From positions 1-64,000 of the forward strand of contig CANMCF010000020.1 of NCBI GenBank assembly GCA_947496215.1: a stretch of 64,000 nt of DNA, given 5' to 3'. A model generated the notes under the pieces. It worked only from the letters and a program-made list of their open reading frames with translations, ran no database searches and was not told the DNA's origin. The stretch comes from an uncultured Bizionia sp. (GTDB lineage: Bacteria > Bacteroidota > Bacteroidia > Flavobacteriales > Flavobacteriaceae). This document shows positions 17,337-26,719 of this stretch, piece after piece. Within the stretch, counting starts at the first letter, position 1, and each line of letters opens with the position of its first letter. The translations under genes were made by a program, and so were the position numbers.

Positions 17337-20327
17337 TTAAAAATTAGTATCGCAGTGAAAGTGTGCTTTGGCTTTCTTTTCAATGGGTTTGGTTTTCAAA
17401 CCTTTGTTTTTTGCTTGAAGCATCAACGTTGTCAATTCATTTTTCTCTCTTTTGATGGATTCTCTCAATTGTGCATCTCTATCGATGTCAAAATATGTAA
17501 CCCCATCTATAATGGTTTTTTCTGCTTTTGCATATATGGATAGAGGGTTGTCGTTCCATAATACAACATCGGCGTCCTTGCCAACTTTGATGCTGCCTAC
17601 ACGGTCATCTATGTGTAATAGCTTTGCAGGGTTCAAAGTCACGAACTTCCATGCTTCTTCTTCACTGATGTTTCCATATTTAACGGATTTGGCTGCTTCT
17701 TGATTAAGACGTCTGGACATTTCTCCGTCATCACTATTTATGGCTACTGTAACACCAGCATTATGCATAATGGCAGCATTGAAGGGAATTGCATCGTTAA
17801 CCTCGTATTTGTATGCCCACCAATCACTGAAAGTTGAACCGCCTACACCATGTTTGACCATTTTGTCTGCGACTTTGTAACCTTCCAGTATATGTGTAAA
17901 TGTATTGATGTTGAAATCGAATTTCTCGGCGACTATCATTAACATGTTTATTTCACTTTGAATATAGGAGTGGCAACTTATAAACCGCTCCTTGTTGATG
18001 ATCTCTACAAGTGTTTCCAATTCTAAGTCCTTACGATAGGGTTTTCCGCTTTTCTTTAAGGCATCATATTCCTTGGCGCGTTGGAAGTAATCTATGTAAA
18101 CTTGTTCTACCCCCATTCTAGTTTGCGGGAAACGTGTTTTTGCATTATCTCCCCAGTTGCTTTGCTTTACGTTTTCTCCCAATGCGAACTTTATGAATTT
18201 AGGTGAGTTCTCATATAGAAGGTTATTGGCAGATTCTCCCCATTTCAGCTTGATGATGGCTGAACGCCCTCCAATGGGATTGGCGGAACCATGTAAGATT
18301 TGAATGGAGGTAACCCCACCAGCCAAATTGCGATAGATGTTGATGTCTTCTGGGTTTATGACGTCTTCTATGGTTACTTCAGCAGTTGAGTTATGACCAG
18401 CTTCATTCACAGATGAAGTAGCGATATGTGCGTGCTCATCTATAATACCAGATGTAAGGTGCTTACCTTTGCCATCTACGATCTTAGCTCCAGAAGCATT
18501 TATGTTTTTTCCTATCTTGGAAATCTTACCATTCTTTATCAAAACGTCGGTATTTTCGAGAATACCTTCTTTTTCATTGGTCCATACTGTCACGTTCTTG
18601 AACAAAGTGGTTTCTTGTTGAGGTAATGTGGTAAAGCCATAGGCCATGTTAGGATAGGTGACTGGAAAAAGTTTTTTTACATTAGTTGCTTCTTCTCCCT
18701 TTTTAGATTTGGGATCGTCGCTTTTTTCATCTTTTTTGCCTTCTGTTGCTTTCTTTTTTGCATTGAAGGCCATTTCATTTCCATTGGGGAAATATGCTTT
18801 GCCATTTAAGTTGTCGACACCCAGAACATTTGAAACTATTCTTATGAATTCTTGCTTCGTTGTGTCAAGAGTAGAAAATGTCAAGTTCATCCAATCATCT
18901 TTGAAGCTTATTTTGGAGCCTAAACTCGTACTGTCACTCTTTACCTTTGCTTTTAGTTTTTCGGCAGTACCTGAAATGGACAAATCATAATTTGTATTCC
19001 CTAGACTGAAAGTATAATCTCCTCGGATATCTGTAAGATTCATTGGAGTTATCTCATTTTTGACACCAGTCACCCAATTCTGATGAATTTTGGTGTCCTT
19101 TTCAAAGAGATCTCCCGAGGTAATGAGAAAATTGGCATAGGCACCAATTTTTAAAGTACCTACGCTATTGCTTTTTCCTATTATTTGGGCAGGGATGGTA
19201 GTTAAAGCCGCCAAGGCTTTTTCTTTTGACAAACCTGCATCTATGGCCTTCAATATGTTTGGCATCAAGTCTTTGGCCTTTTTTAGCTTGTATGTTGAAA
19301 AGGCGAAATCTATGTTGTTGTCAGCTAGTGTTTTTGGATTGGAAGGTCTTTGATTCCATTCGCGTAAATCTGCGAGATCGACAGATTTTGCTAAAAACGG
19401 ATCTTCCATATCATAAGCATCTGGGAAATTCAAAGGAATTATGAACTTGGCATTGGTAGCCTTTATGTCTTTGATGTATTCATATTCGTCACCACCACCT
19501 ACAAAAACGTATTGCGTATTGAATTGGTCTCCCACCTTGTCAAATCTAAGCGCATTCATTTTATTGCCAACTTCCATGATTTGTACTTGGTTTTTATTTT
19601 TTAAAAAAGCCTCAAGAGCTCTGTCCTTTTCTTTGATGTTACCTTTTGCATACCAGTCTGCATCCATGTTCACTTGGCGTAACAAGGCCATGGTCCCCAT
19701 CAAGGAAGTAGGGTAGGACTGTCTAGAAGTATTGCTTTTTCTTGTTCCTGAATATTGTCCTGATTTTTCAGCAAGAATACGATTGGCGTTGGTGCCTTGG
19801 CTGTTTAAGGCTATAAGTGTTCCCGTACCACGTATGATGCCATCTTCGATATGTGTGTTCACGACTCCAAAACCAGCTTTTTGTAATTCCATGGCTTTTT
19901 TGGAATCGAACTTGTACAAATCTATGGCATTTTGGTCAGGCCTGATATGATCGTTCCAATAATAACCTTCACGATTGGCATCGTATTGAGGAGATCGGGA
20001 AGGGTTTGGTTTGCTACTAGGTTTGTCTATGCCGAAAGTAGAATAGATGTCTATGAAGGAAGGGTAGATGCTTTTTCCTGATAAATCCACAGAAATACAA
20101 TTGTTGGGAATGACGATGGAAGTCCCGGTGGAAACCACCTTGCCATCTTTTATGAGCAAAGTTCCTTTTTCAATGACTTGAGTGGGGGAAATATGAATTT
20201 TGGCATTTGTAAACGCTGTGTAACTGGAGTTCCTGGCTTTGACACCATCATTTTTTGGGACATTCTCTTGAGCGAATAGTATGAAACCGCACAAAAGAAA
20301 GGTGAACATAAAATACTTTTTAGTCAT
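17337..20327 (-). CDS. Tandem amidohydrolase-domain protein, exported
   Basis: 996 residues with a signal peptide (1-19, ending LFAQEN). Two amidohydrolase domains lie in tandem. The first (about 30-430) has lost the HxH metal motif (SFIDIYST in its place). The second (about 580-970) keeps it as EHAHIA after SGIID, with later metal-ligand candidates CHSYIQ, FTHILEG and NSDDGEM. It also carries the C-terminal signature VTLNPAKLLHIDDRVGSIKVGKDADVV. Substrate is unknown; related proteins are imidazolonepropionase or prolidase-like hydrolases. A basic, Lys-rich linker (about 520-550) separates the halves. It is the first gene of a two-gene operon. Confidence 0.87.
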   Translation of the reverse strand: MTKKYFMFTFLLCGFILFAQENVPKNDGVKARNSSYTAFTNAKIHISPTQVIEKGTLLIKDGKVVSTGTSIVIPNNCISVDLSGKSIYPSFIDIYSTFGIDKPSSKPNPSRSPQYDANREGYYWNDHIRPDQNAIDLYKFDSKKAMELQKAGFGVVNTHIEDGIIRGTGTLIALNSQGTNANRILAEKSGQYSGTRKSNTSRQSYPTSLMGTMALLRQVNMDADWYAKGNIKEKDRALEAFLKNKNQVQIMEVGNKMNALRFDKVGDQFNTQYVFVGGGDEYEYIKDIKATNAKFIIPLNFPDAYDMEDPFLAKSVDLADLREWNQRPSNPKTLADNNIDFAFSTYKLKKAKDLMPNILKAIDAGLSKEKALAALTTIPAQIIGKSNSVGTLKIGAYANFLITSGDLFEKDTKIHQNWVTGVKNEITPMNLTDIRGDYTFSLGNTNYDLSISGTAEKLKAKVKSDSTSLGSKISFKDDWMNLTFSTLDTTKQEFIRIVSNVLGVDNLNGKAYFPNGNEMAFNAKKKATEGKKDEKSDDPKSKKGEEATNVKKLFPVTYPNMAYGFTTLPQQETTLFKNVTVWTNEKEGILENTDVLIKNGKISKIGKNINASGAKIVDGKGKHLTSGIIDEHAHIATSSVNEAGHNSTAEVTIEDVINPEDINIYRNLAGGVTSIQILHGSANPIGGRSAIIKLKWGESANNLLYENSPKFIKFALGENVKQSNWGDNAKTRFPQTRMGVEQVYIDYFQRAKEYDALKKSGKPYRKDLELETLVEIINKERFISCHSYIQSEINMLMIVAEKFDFNINTFTHILEGYKVADKMVKHGVGGSTFSDWWAYKYEVNDAIPFNAAIMHNAGVTVAINSDDGEMSRRLNQEAAKSVKYGNISEEEAWKFVTLNPAKLLHIDDRVGSIKVGKDADVVLWNDNPLSIYAKAEKTIIDGVTYFDIDRDAQLRESIKREKNELTTLMLQAKNKGLKTKPIEKKAKAHFHCDTNF

Positions 20328-20423
20328 AAGGTCTTTTATAATAGAGTTAGAAGATTAAAGATAACAATATGTGTTAATTTAGAATATGTTAATGCTGTAT
20401 TTAACATTATACGAGTTTTGATG

Positions 20424-21521
20424 TTACAATGTCTTGTCTTGGAAATAGTTAACCAACAATGCAACAACATAGCTATAGCTTTTCATTCCGTCCTTTTGAC
20501 TATTTGCTTGCAAGTATGTATTGTATGTTTCTTTGAAAAAGGGCTCCATGGGGTTTTGGTAATCATCCCAAAAATCGCGAACCTCTTGGTAATTTTTTAA
20601 AATACCATTATTTATTGTAGGGACGAGTTCGGCATACAACGAACTATCTCGTCTATAGATCTCGTGCAAGCAATGTCTAAGGCCAAAGGTGTAACCAGAA
20701 TACCTGAAATAGATGTCATTGTGGTTGGTTGTTACCAAACAGCCAATAAAATTGGCCTCGTTTTCAGCAGCGTACCCCAATTGATGGGCCACTTCATGGG
20801 ATGCAGTCGTGGGGTACTTGAATGCTGGAATCATATAATCGATGTGCGCTTCGTTGGTCAATGGGTTCAAATAGCCACTAAACCCCATATAGGTTAAAGG
20901 TAAGCTGAAAATAGATTGTTTTATGCTTTTTGGGTTGTAGTCCAAACGAGGGAATTTGTCCTTTAAGTTAGAATAGCCACTAGGAACACGTTCCAAAATA
21001 TCTGATTTGGAATAGGGAATATCTACTTTCAAGGTACTGTCTTTTGTGATTTCCAAATGGACGGCATTGGATTTTTCGATTAGCTTCTTTGTGACGGCAA
21101 CCAAGGTTTCGGTAGAATACTCTGAGTCTATATTCAAGTTTACGTGCAATGGCAATCTATAATAATTCAATCCCCAAATAATGTTGAAGGCCATATAAAG
21201 AATGGAAATGGCAGCAAAAACATCTATTAGCCAATTTTTGAAATCCTTTACAATACGTTTTCTATTTACAATCAACCATCTAACAATGAAAGCTATTCCA
21301 AAGGCATAAATGAGATCTCCAAAGGAAAATGGAAGCCAACCTAGGGAAAACCTAAATAGTTTCGAAATGTAGGGGTAGACTCCGCAACTATAATATGTTT
21401 CTACGAATTCAGGGAAAAAAGCTAATAATTTCACTATTGCGATTGCAGGGAGTAAAGATAAAGCAACAATACGTTTTTTGTTTTTTAGCATATTCCAAAA
21501 GTAAATAAAAAATAAGAACAT
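20424..21521 (-). CDS. DUF3810 family membrane protein with HExxH motif
   Basis: 365 residues, or about 355 from the internal ATG at 21491, which gives a better N-terminus (MLKNKKRIV). Three hydrophobic helices fill the first ~130 residues, followed by a large soluble domain with a zincin motif SHEVAHQLGYAAENEANF (HExxH plus downstream Glu-Asn-Glu). This fits DUF3810, predicted membrane-bound zinc metallopeptidases. Substrate unknown. It stands alone, with 96 bases to the amidohydrolase operon promoter region. Confidence 0.85.
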   Translation of the reverse strand: MFLFFIYFWNMLKNKKRIVALSLLPAIAIVKLLAFFPEFVETYYSCGVYPYISKLFRFSLGWLPFSFGDLIYAFGIAFIVRWLIVNRKRIVKDFKNWLIDVFAAISILYMAFNIIWGLNYYRLPLHVNLNIDSEYSTETLVAVTKKLIEKSNAVHLEITKDSTLKVDIPYSKSDILERVPSGYSNLKDKFPRLDYNPKSIKQSIFSLPLTYMGFSGYLNPLTNEAHIDYMIPAFKYPTTASHEVAHQLGYAAENEANFIGCLVTTNHNDIYFRYSGYTFGLRHCLHEIYRRDSSLYAELVPTINNGILKNYQEVRDFWDDYQNPMEPFFKETYNTYLQANSQKDGMKSYSYVVALLVNYFQDKTL

Positions 21522-21670
21522 GATTCATCAAGAAATAAGATAAGTTATTTACTGTTCTTTCTGTTGGTTTCAATGAGGAATAAAAAAGCGGAAATGCTCA
21601 ATCACAGGTGAAGGATATAAGCTTTTTCAATCTGTTTTAAAAAGCAGATCTTTTTTTTAATATCAATTTG

Positions 21671-21678
21671 TACTTTTG
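21671..21678 (+). promoter_or_regulatory. -7 box of the pepD promoter
   Basis: TACTTTTG matches TAnnTTTG exactly, about 105 bases before the pepD ATG. The leader between them can encode a 40-codon frame (start 21707) that runs into pepD out of frame, and includes an imperfect hairpin. Confidence 0.55.
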
Positions 21679-21782
21679 CGATTCAGATTTATAGTCATAA
21701 ATAGATATGAGAAGAAAACTAAGAGACGGTTTTCTCATAACGATTTCAATGAACAAGAGTCATAAATTAAAAACAACAAACA

Positions 21783-23243
21783 ATGAATTCAGAAATAAGG
21801 GCTTTACAGCCAGAACAACTTTGGAATAAATTTGCTGATTTAAACGCAGTACCTAGACCCTCGAAAAAGGAAGAGCGCGTCATAGCATTCATGAAGGACT
21901 TTGGTGGGAAACTTGGGTTGGAAGTAGTAGAAGACGAAGTTGGCAACGTGATCATAAAGAAACCAGCGACCAAAGGAATGGAGGATAGGGTAACTATCGT
22001 AATGCAATCGCATTTGGATATGGTACACCAAAAAAATGCAGATACCGATTTTGATTTTGATGCTCAAGGTATCGAGATGTACGTAGACGGAGATTGGGTA
22101 CGTGCAAAAGGCACTACCTTGGGAGCGGACAATGGGTTGGGAGTTGCTACGATCATGGCCATCTTGGAAAGCACGGAGATAGAGCACCCGGCAATAGAAG
22201 CGTTGTTTACCATTGATGAAGAAACAGGAATGACTGGAGCAATGGGCTTGAAGGGAGGCTTGTTGAAAGGAGGAATCCTTTTGAATTTGGATACGGAAGA
22301 AGATGATGAAATAGGAGTAGGTTGCGCTGGCGGTATAGATGTTACTGCTACCAGAACCTATGAAGAAGAAGAAACCCCAGAATTCAAAATAGGTTATGCC
22401 ATTACGGTTAAGGGATTGCAAGGAGGACATTCCGGTATGGATATTCATAAGGGATTGGGCAATGCCAACAAAATTATGAATCGTTTGTTGTTTGATGGTT
22501 TTGAAAATTTCGGATTGCGCATTTCAGAAATGGATGGGGGTAGTTTACGCAATGCCATTCCTAGGGAAAGTAAGGCAGTAGTAGCTATAGATGCTGTACA
22601 TGAAGCAGCTTTTAACAATGAAATGAAGCAATTGGCAGATACCATTAAAAAGGAGTTGAAAACCATGGAGCCGGATTTGGATGTCGAAATCATAAAGACG
22701 GAAACACCAAATAGCATAATGGATCTGGGAGTACAAGAAGGTGTTACTCGAGCTTTGTACGCAGCGTTGAATGGCGTGTACAGAATGAGTGCGGACATAA
22801 CGGACTTGGTAGAAACGTCCAACAACATCGCAAGGGTAATAATCAAAGAAGGAGCCATCAAAATTGGTTGTTTGACACGATCATCTGTGGAAAGTTCGAA
22901 AACGGATCTAGCAAATACATTGCGAGCTACTTTTGAATTGACGGGTTGTGAAGTGGAATGCTCAGGAGACTACCCAGGGTGGACACCAAATATGGATTCT
23001 GAAATATTGAAGGTATTAAGTAGCCTTTATGAGGAAATTAATGGAGAAAAAGCACATGTCGCGGCTTGCCATGCAGGTTTGGAGTGTGGTATCTTGGGGA
23101 CTAATTATCCAGATATGGAAATGATTAGTTTTGGCCCAACGATAAAAGGGGCCCATTCTCCGGATGAGCGAGCAAGTATTACATCTGCTCAAAAATATTG
23201 GAAGTTTGTTTTGGAGATTCTAAGGAATATTCCAAAGAAGTAA
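21783..23243 (+). CDS. pepD: Aminoacyl-histidine dipeptidase (M20 family)
   Basis: 486 residues, the normal length for PepD (carnosinase-like cytosolic dipeptidase). The M20 di-zinc site is visible as His77-x-Asp79 (QSHLDMVHQ), Asp116 (LGADNGLG) and the catalytic Glu146-Glu147 pair (TIDEETGM), with later ligands in NLDTEED and GAHSPDERAS. It hydrolyses Xaa-His and other dipeptides. It is a single gene, sharing a bidirectional terminator with the convergent PPIase gene. Confidence 0.95.
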   Translation: MNSEIRALQPEQLWNKFADLNAVPRPSKKEERVIAFMKDFGGKLGLEVVEDEVGNVIIKKPATKGMEDRVTIVMQSHLDMVHQKNADTDFDFDAQGIEMYVDGDWVRAKGTTLGADNGLGVATIMAILESTEIEHPAIEALFTIDEETGMTGAMGLKGGLLKGGILLNLDTEEDDEIGVGCAGGIDVTATRTYEEEETPEFKIGYAITVKGLQGGHSGMDIHKGLGNANKIMNRLLFDGFENFGLRISEMDGGSLRNAIPRESKAVVAIDAVHEAAFNNEMKQLADTIKKELKTMEPDLDVEIIKTETPNSIMDLGVQEGVTRALYAALNGVYRMSADITDLVETSNNIARVIIKEGAIKIGCLTRSSVESSKTDLANTLRATFELTGCEVECSGDYPGWTPNMDSEILKVLSSLYEEINGEKAHVAACHAGLECGILGTNYPDMEMISFGPTIKGAHSPDERASITSAQKYWKFVLEILRNIPKK

Positions 23244-23256
23244 TTAGAAAAGTGAA

Positions 23257-23292
23257 ATAAAAAAGCCCTTCAATTTTGAAGGGCTTTTTTAT
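23257..23292. terminator. Bidirectional terminator between pepD and PPIase
   Basis: Stem AAAAAAGCCCTTCAA/TTGAAGGGCTTTTTT with T runs on both strands, between convergent stop codons at 23243 and 23315. Confidence 0.92.
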
Positions 23293-23314
23293 TTCAAAAA
23301 TGTATTGAGCTCAA

Positions 23315-24448
23315 TTATTTTTTTTCGATTTCTATGACATTCATATCGAATACCAAGTTCGAGTTGGCAGGAATCGGCCCATAGTCTCTATTTCCATATC
23401 CTAAGAACGAAGGAATGAATACACGTGCTTTGTCTCCTACATTCATATTAAGCAAAGCTTCTCTAAATCCTGGAGCCAAACGAGCTCTAGTGCTATACTG
23501 CATTGGGTACGGCTTGTATTTTCCAGATTTTTCAGCGTTCTCGTCATATTTCCCATATTGCTTGGCTACATCTGCCATATTTGTGTCAAACAATGTCCCA
23601 TCTTCTAAATAACCAGCGTAATCAACCAACACTCTATCTTGTGCAGTTGGTGTTATCGTAGAGCCATCTTGAGTCATTATCATAACCACACCGGAGGCTA
23701 AACGATTTACATTGCCTTTTAAGCTTTCGTTGTCTTTTACGAATTTGTCCTTCGCTTTTTCCAATAACTCTTCAGCTTTCTTTTTCTCAGCTTCCAATTC
23801 AACAAAATAGTTGTCAAATACTTTTGGAGCATCGAATTTTTTTGCTTCACCTCCTTTTCTGATGATGTTCAAAGTTTCGATTATTACATCTTCATTTGGT
23901 TTGTCTCTTGTCGTCTTTACATTGGAAATGCTATCTTGTACGTCCAACCCTATGATCAATTCACCAAAAACGGTATGTTTTGGATCTAGGTTGGGAGTAG
24001 CTACTTCTGTAATGAAAAATTGGGATCCATTGGTCGCAGGGCCAGAATTAGCCATAGACAATATACCTGGTTTACTATGCTTTGCTTCGTTGATTTCATC
24101 CTTGAATCTATACCCCGGGTTTCCAGCACCAGTAGCGCTAGGATCCCCACCTTGAATCATGAATTTGTTGATGACACGGTGAAATGTTGTGCCATTGTAA
24201 AACTTCTTACCGGTAAACGCAGTATCTACCTTGGTATTGGTACCCTCAGCTAATGATACGAAATTCGCAACGGTAACAGGAGCTTTTTCAAAATTCAATT
24301 TAGCTACCATCGTGCCCTTGTTGGTAACGAATTCTGCATATAGTCCATCTTCCAGATCTGGGTATTTGTTATCTTGACAAGATGCGGTGCCAAGGGAAAC
24401 TAATAATGCAATAATGAAAATTTTCATAGAGTGTTTTAATTTGTTCAT
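23315..24448 (-). CDS. Cyclophilin-FKBP fusion peptidyl-prolyl isomerase lipoprotein
   Basis: 377 residues; the internal ATG at 24427 (MKIFIIALL) gives a typical lipoprotein signal ending at the Cys of GTASCQD, so the protein is probably periplasmic and lipid-anchored. Residues ~35-205 are a cyclophilin domain (FHRVINKFMIQGGDPSATG, SQFFITEV). After a Lys/Glu-rich helical linker comes an FKBP domain (about 255-377: VLVDYAGYLEDGTLFDTN, GFREALLNMNVGDKARVFIPS, LVFDMNVIEIE). Two unrelated prolyl isomerase folds in one chain is unusual but known from Bacteroidetes. It lies 10 bases after gldI, in the same operon, which points to folding of exported or gliding proteins. Confidence 0.92.
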   Translation of the reverse strand: MNKLKHSMKIFIIALLVSLGTASCQDNKYPDLEDGLYAEFVTNKGTMVAKLNFEKAPVTVANFVSLAEGTNTKVDTAFTGKKFYNGTTFHRVINKFMIQGGDPSATGAGNPGYRFKDEINEAKHSKPGILSMANSGPATNGSQFFITEVATPNLDPKHTVFGELIIGLDVQDSISNVKTTRDKPNEDVIIETLNIIRKGGEAKKFDAPKVFDNYFVELEAEKKKAEELLEKAKDKFVKDNESLKGNVNRLASGVVMIMTQDGSTITPTAQDRVLVDYAGYLEDGTLFDTNMADVAKQYGKYDENAEKSGKYKPYPMQYSTRARLAPGFREALLNMNVGDKARVFIPSFLGYGNRDYGPIPANSNLVFDMNVIEIEKK

Positions 24449-24458
24449 TGTATTAATT

Positions 24459-24998
24459 TTACTTTTGAGTTATTGAGTTTACAGTTACTTTGCTAATGAT
24501 GGGAGTGTTCGTGCCAATTTTATTTTCATCACCATAATAGCCATAGGCCTTTTGTGAGGGGAAAATAAAAGTAACGGTCTCTCCAGCTTTCATTAGTTTC
24601 AAGCCTTCTCGTAAACCTGTAAATAGTTCTTCTTTGTCCATTGCGTAGTTACGCGTCTTCAGTTGTTCTTTTGTATAAATGACGTTTCCATTCAAATCCG
24701 ATATGCTATGGTCGAAATTGACGATGTCTCCAAAAACAGGTGTCTTTAGACTATCTGTATCCATCTTTACTTGATAAGCATACCAAAAACCAGTTTCTGA
24801 GGCAATGTACTTGTCTTTTGTGGACTTGGCAATAAGGGTACTGATGGTTTTCTTCTCGTTTTCATATAGCTTTTTGTTACGAGCAATGGATTCATTGAAA
24901 AAAGATCCAGATTTCACCGTTACCGGCTTGCGTGCTTCTGGAGTCATGCAACCAATGAAAAAAAGCATCATAAGGCATATTGGGGCTAGTCTATACAT
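24459..24998 (-). CDS. gldI: Gliding motility-associated FKBP-type PPIase lipoprotein GldI
   Basis: 179 residues. The lipoprotein signal ends at Cys17 (LFFIGCMTP). An FKBP-type fold fills the C-terminal half (NFDHSISDLNGNVIYT, LFTGLREGLKLMKAGETVTFIFPS, AYGYYGDENKIGTNTPI). GldI is required for gliding in F. johnsoniae, where it is thought to help fold T9SS or gliding proteins in the periplasm. The start overlaps the nrnA-like gene by 8 bases and the next PPIase follows by 10 bases, the usual gene order in this family. Confidence 0.9.
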   Translation of the reverse strand: MYRLAPICLMMLFFIGCMTPEARKPVTVKSGSFFNESIARNKKLYENEKKTISTLIAKSTKDKYIASETGFWYAYQVKMDTDSLKTPVFGDIVNFDHSISDLNGNVIYTKEQLKTRNYAMDKEELFTGLREGLKLMKAGETVTFIFPSQKAYGYYGDENKIGTNTPIISKVTVNSITQK

Positions 24999-26010
24999 TG
25001 TTTAAGGCATTGTTATATTGTGGTAATATACTAATAAATTTTTCAACTGTGTGGCTTAGGGACGTGTTGCTTTTTCCCCCTGCAGCGTTGGTATGTCCAC
25101 CTCCTTCGAAATGAGAACGAGATAACTCATTTACAGAGAAATCTCCTTTGGAACGTAACGATATCTTTATGATTTTATTTTGTCTGTCCTCAATAAAGAT
25201 GGCAGCCAATACTATATTGTTCAAAGACAATGCATAATTGACGAAACCTTCTGTATCTCCTTTTTTGTAATCTAATTGCTGCAATTCATTTTGAGACAAT
25301 GTGATGTATGCTGTTCGAGATTGGGGCAAAACTTTCAAGTTGCTTAATGCACAGCCCAACAATTGCAATCTGTTATAGCTATTGGTGTCATATACATTGT
25401 TGTGTATTTGTGTGTTGTCTGCTCCTTTTTCTATCAACTGGGCAATGATCCTATGGGTTGTGCTCGTTGTGGATCTGTATCTGAAGGAACCAGTGTCCGT
25501 CATTATACCAACATAGAGGCAAGTTGCCAAATCTTTGTCTATGTGGTGCAATGCATCTAATTTTTCTAAGAAATGATATACCATTTCACAGGTGGAACTC
25601 ATTGTAACGTCACTAAACATGTAATCGGGATAGCCATCCGGTTGTTGGTGGTGGTCTATCATTATTTTTATGGCTTTGCTGTTAGCCAATACATCTTCCA
25701 TGTTTCCAGTTCTATGGAAGGCGTTAAAATCCAAGGTGAACATAATGTCTGCGTCATTTATGAGAGTTTCACTTTCTACTTGTTGTGTCTCATATTTTAA
25801 AATGGAGTCTTGCTTTGGTATCCATTTCAAGAAATCAGGAAAGTCATTGGGGGCTATTATTACGGCATTATGATCAAGTTTTAAAAGATAATGCAATAAC
25901 CCAAGTGTAGATCCTATGGCATCACCATCTGGGTTTTTATGGGGGATTATCACGATGTTCTTTTGTGTGGAAAGTAAATCTTTTATCTCTAAAATGTCTT
26001 GTGTACTCAT
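24991..26010 (-). CDS. nrnA: DHH-family phosphoesterase, NrnA-like
   Basis: 339 residues. The DHH motifs are clear: HKNPDGDAIGSTLG (motif I), MIDHHQQPDG (the DHH motif) and LYVGIMTDTGSFRY, followed by a DHHA1 domain with GGGHTNAAGG near the end. NrnA proteins degrade nano-RNA oligonucleotides and dephosphorylate pAp; some relatives act on cyclic-di-AMP products (pApA), so the physiological substrate is not certain. It heads the operon with gldI. A TATCTTCG box lies just before the start. Confidence 0.9.
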   Translation of the reverse strand: MSTQDILEIKDLLSTQKNIVIIPHKNPDGDAIGSTLGLLHYLLKLDHNAVIIAPNDFPDFLKWIPKQDSILKYETQQVESETLINDADIMFTLDFNAFHRTGNMEDVLANSKAIKIMIDHHQQPDGYPDYMFSDVTMSSTCEMVYHFLEKLDALHHIDKDLATCLYVGIMTDTGSFRYRSTTSTTHRIIAQLIEKGADNTQIHNNVYDTNSYNRLQLLGCALSNLKVLPQSRTAYITLSQNELQQLDYKKGDTEGFVNYALSLNNIVLAAIFIEDRQNKIIKISLRSKGDFSVNELSRSHFEGGGHTNAAGGKSNTSLSHTVEKFISILPQYNNALNNV

Positions 26011-26069
26011 AGGCGACGAAGATACAATTTTTTAATATTGGATTATATGAGTAATTTAAAGAAAAACAT

Positions 26070-26077
26070 TACTTTTG
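26070..26077 (+). promoter_or_regulatory. -7 box of the ndk promoter
   Basis: TACTTTTG, an exact TAnnTTTG match, about 100 bases upstream of the ndk ATG. No clear -33 element is seen. Confidence 0.5.
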
Positions 26078-26176
26078 CGCAAACTTATAAAACAGGTAGA
26101 CAACATAATGATTTCTTGTGTTGTTTTTAGTTTTATCTTAAATACAAATATTAATATTAGAACAAAATAGAAAGAA

Positions 26177-26596
26177 ATGGCAACAAATAGAACTTTTACG
26201 ATGCTTAAGCCTGATTCAGTTGAAAAAGGTCACATAGGTGCAATATTGGAGAAAATCAATGCATCGGGATTTAGAATCGTAGCAATGAAATTAACGCAAA
26301 TGACCAAGTCGGATGCTGAGACTTTTTACGAAATTCATAAAGAGAGACCGTTTTTTGGAGAATTGGTAGAATATATGACTCGTGGACCTATCGTTGCAGC
26401 AATTTTGGAAAAGGAAAATGCAGTTGAAGATTTTAGAACTTTAATAGGGGCAACAAACCCAGCAGATGCAGCAGAAGGAACAATTCGTAAGTTATATGCG
26501 GCATCCATAGGAGAAAATGCAGTACATGGTAGCGATAGTGATGAAAATGCAGCTATTGAAGGAGCTTTCCATTTTTCAGGAAGAGAGATGTTTTAA
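26177..26596 (+). CDS. ndk: Nucleoside-diphosphate kinase
   Basis: 139 residues, the normal length. It transfers the gamma-phosphate between nucleoside tri- and diphosphates through a phosphohistidine. Signatures: [16 protein letters not shown] at the start, [14 protein letters not shown], and the active-site His117 in [12 protein letters not shown]. It is monocistronic, with its own promoter-like box and terminator. Confidence 0.97.
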   Translation: MATNRTFTMLKPDSVEKGHIGAILEKINASGFRIVAMKLTQMTKSDAETFYEIHKERPFFGELVEYMTRGPIVAAILEKENAVEDFRTLIGATNPADAAEGTIRKLYAASIGENAVHGSDSDENAAIEGAFHFSGREMF

Positions 26597-26642
26597 TGAA
26601 ATCACATATTATTTAGTAAAATCACGTACTATTTTATATTAA

Positions 26643-26677
26643 AAAACCTGAATTTTAACGAGTTCAGGTTTTTTTTA
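26643..26677 (+). terminator. Terminator of ndk
   Basis: Stem AACCTGAA/TTCAGGTT around an A/T-rich loop, then a run of T, 46 bases after the ndk stop. Confidence 0.88.
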
Positions 26678-26719
26678 TGTAAGATAATCCCCTATTTTAG
26701 CGCAACTTTAACTTTTACA

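Noticed and set aside
21707..21829. 40-codon leader frame running into pepD
   Set aside because: It overlaps pepD out of frame and has no leader-peptide features; kept only as a note on the pepD leader.
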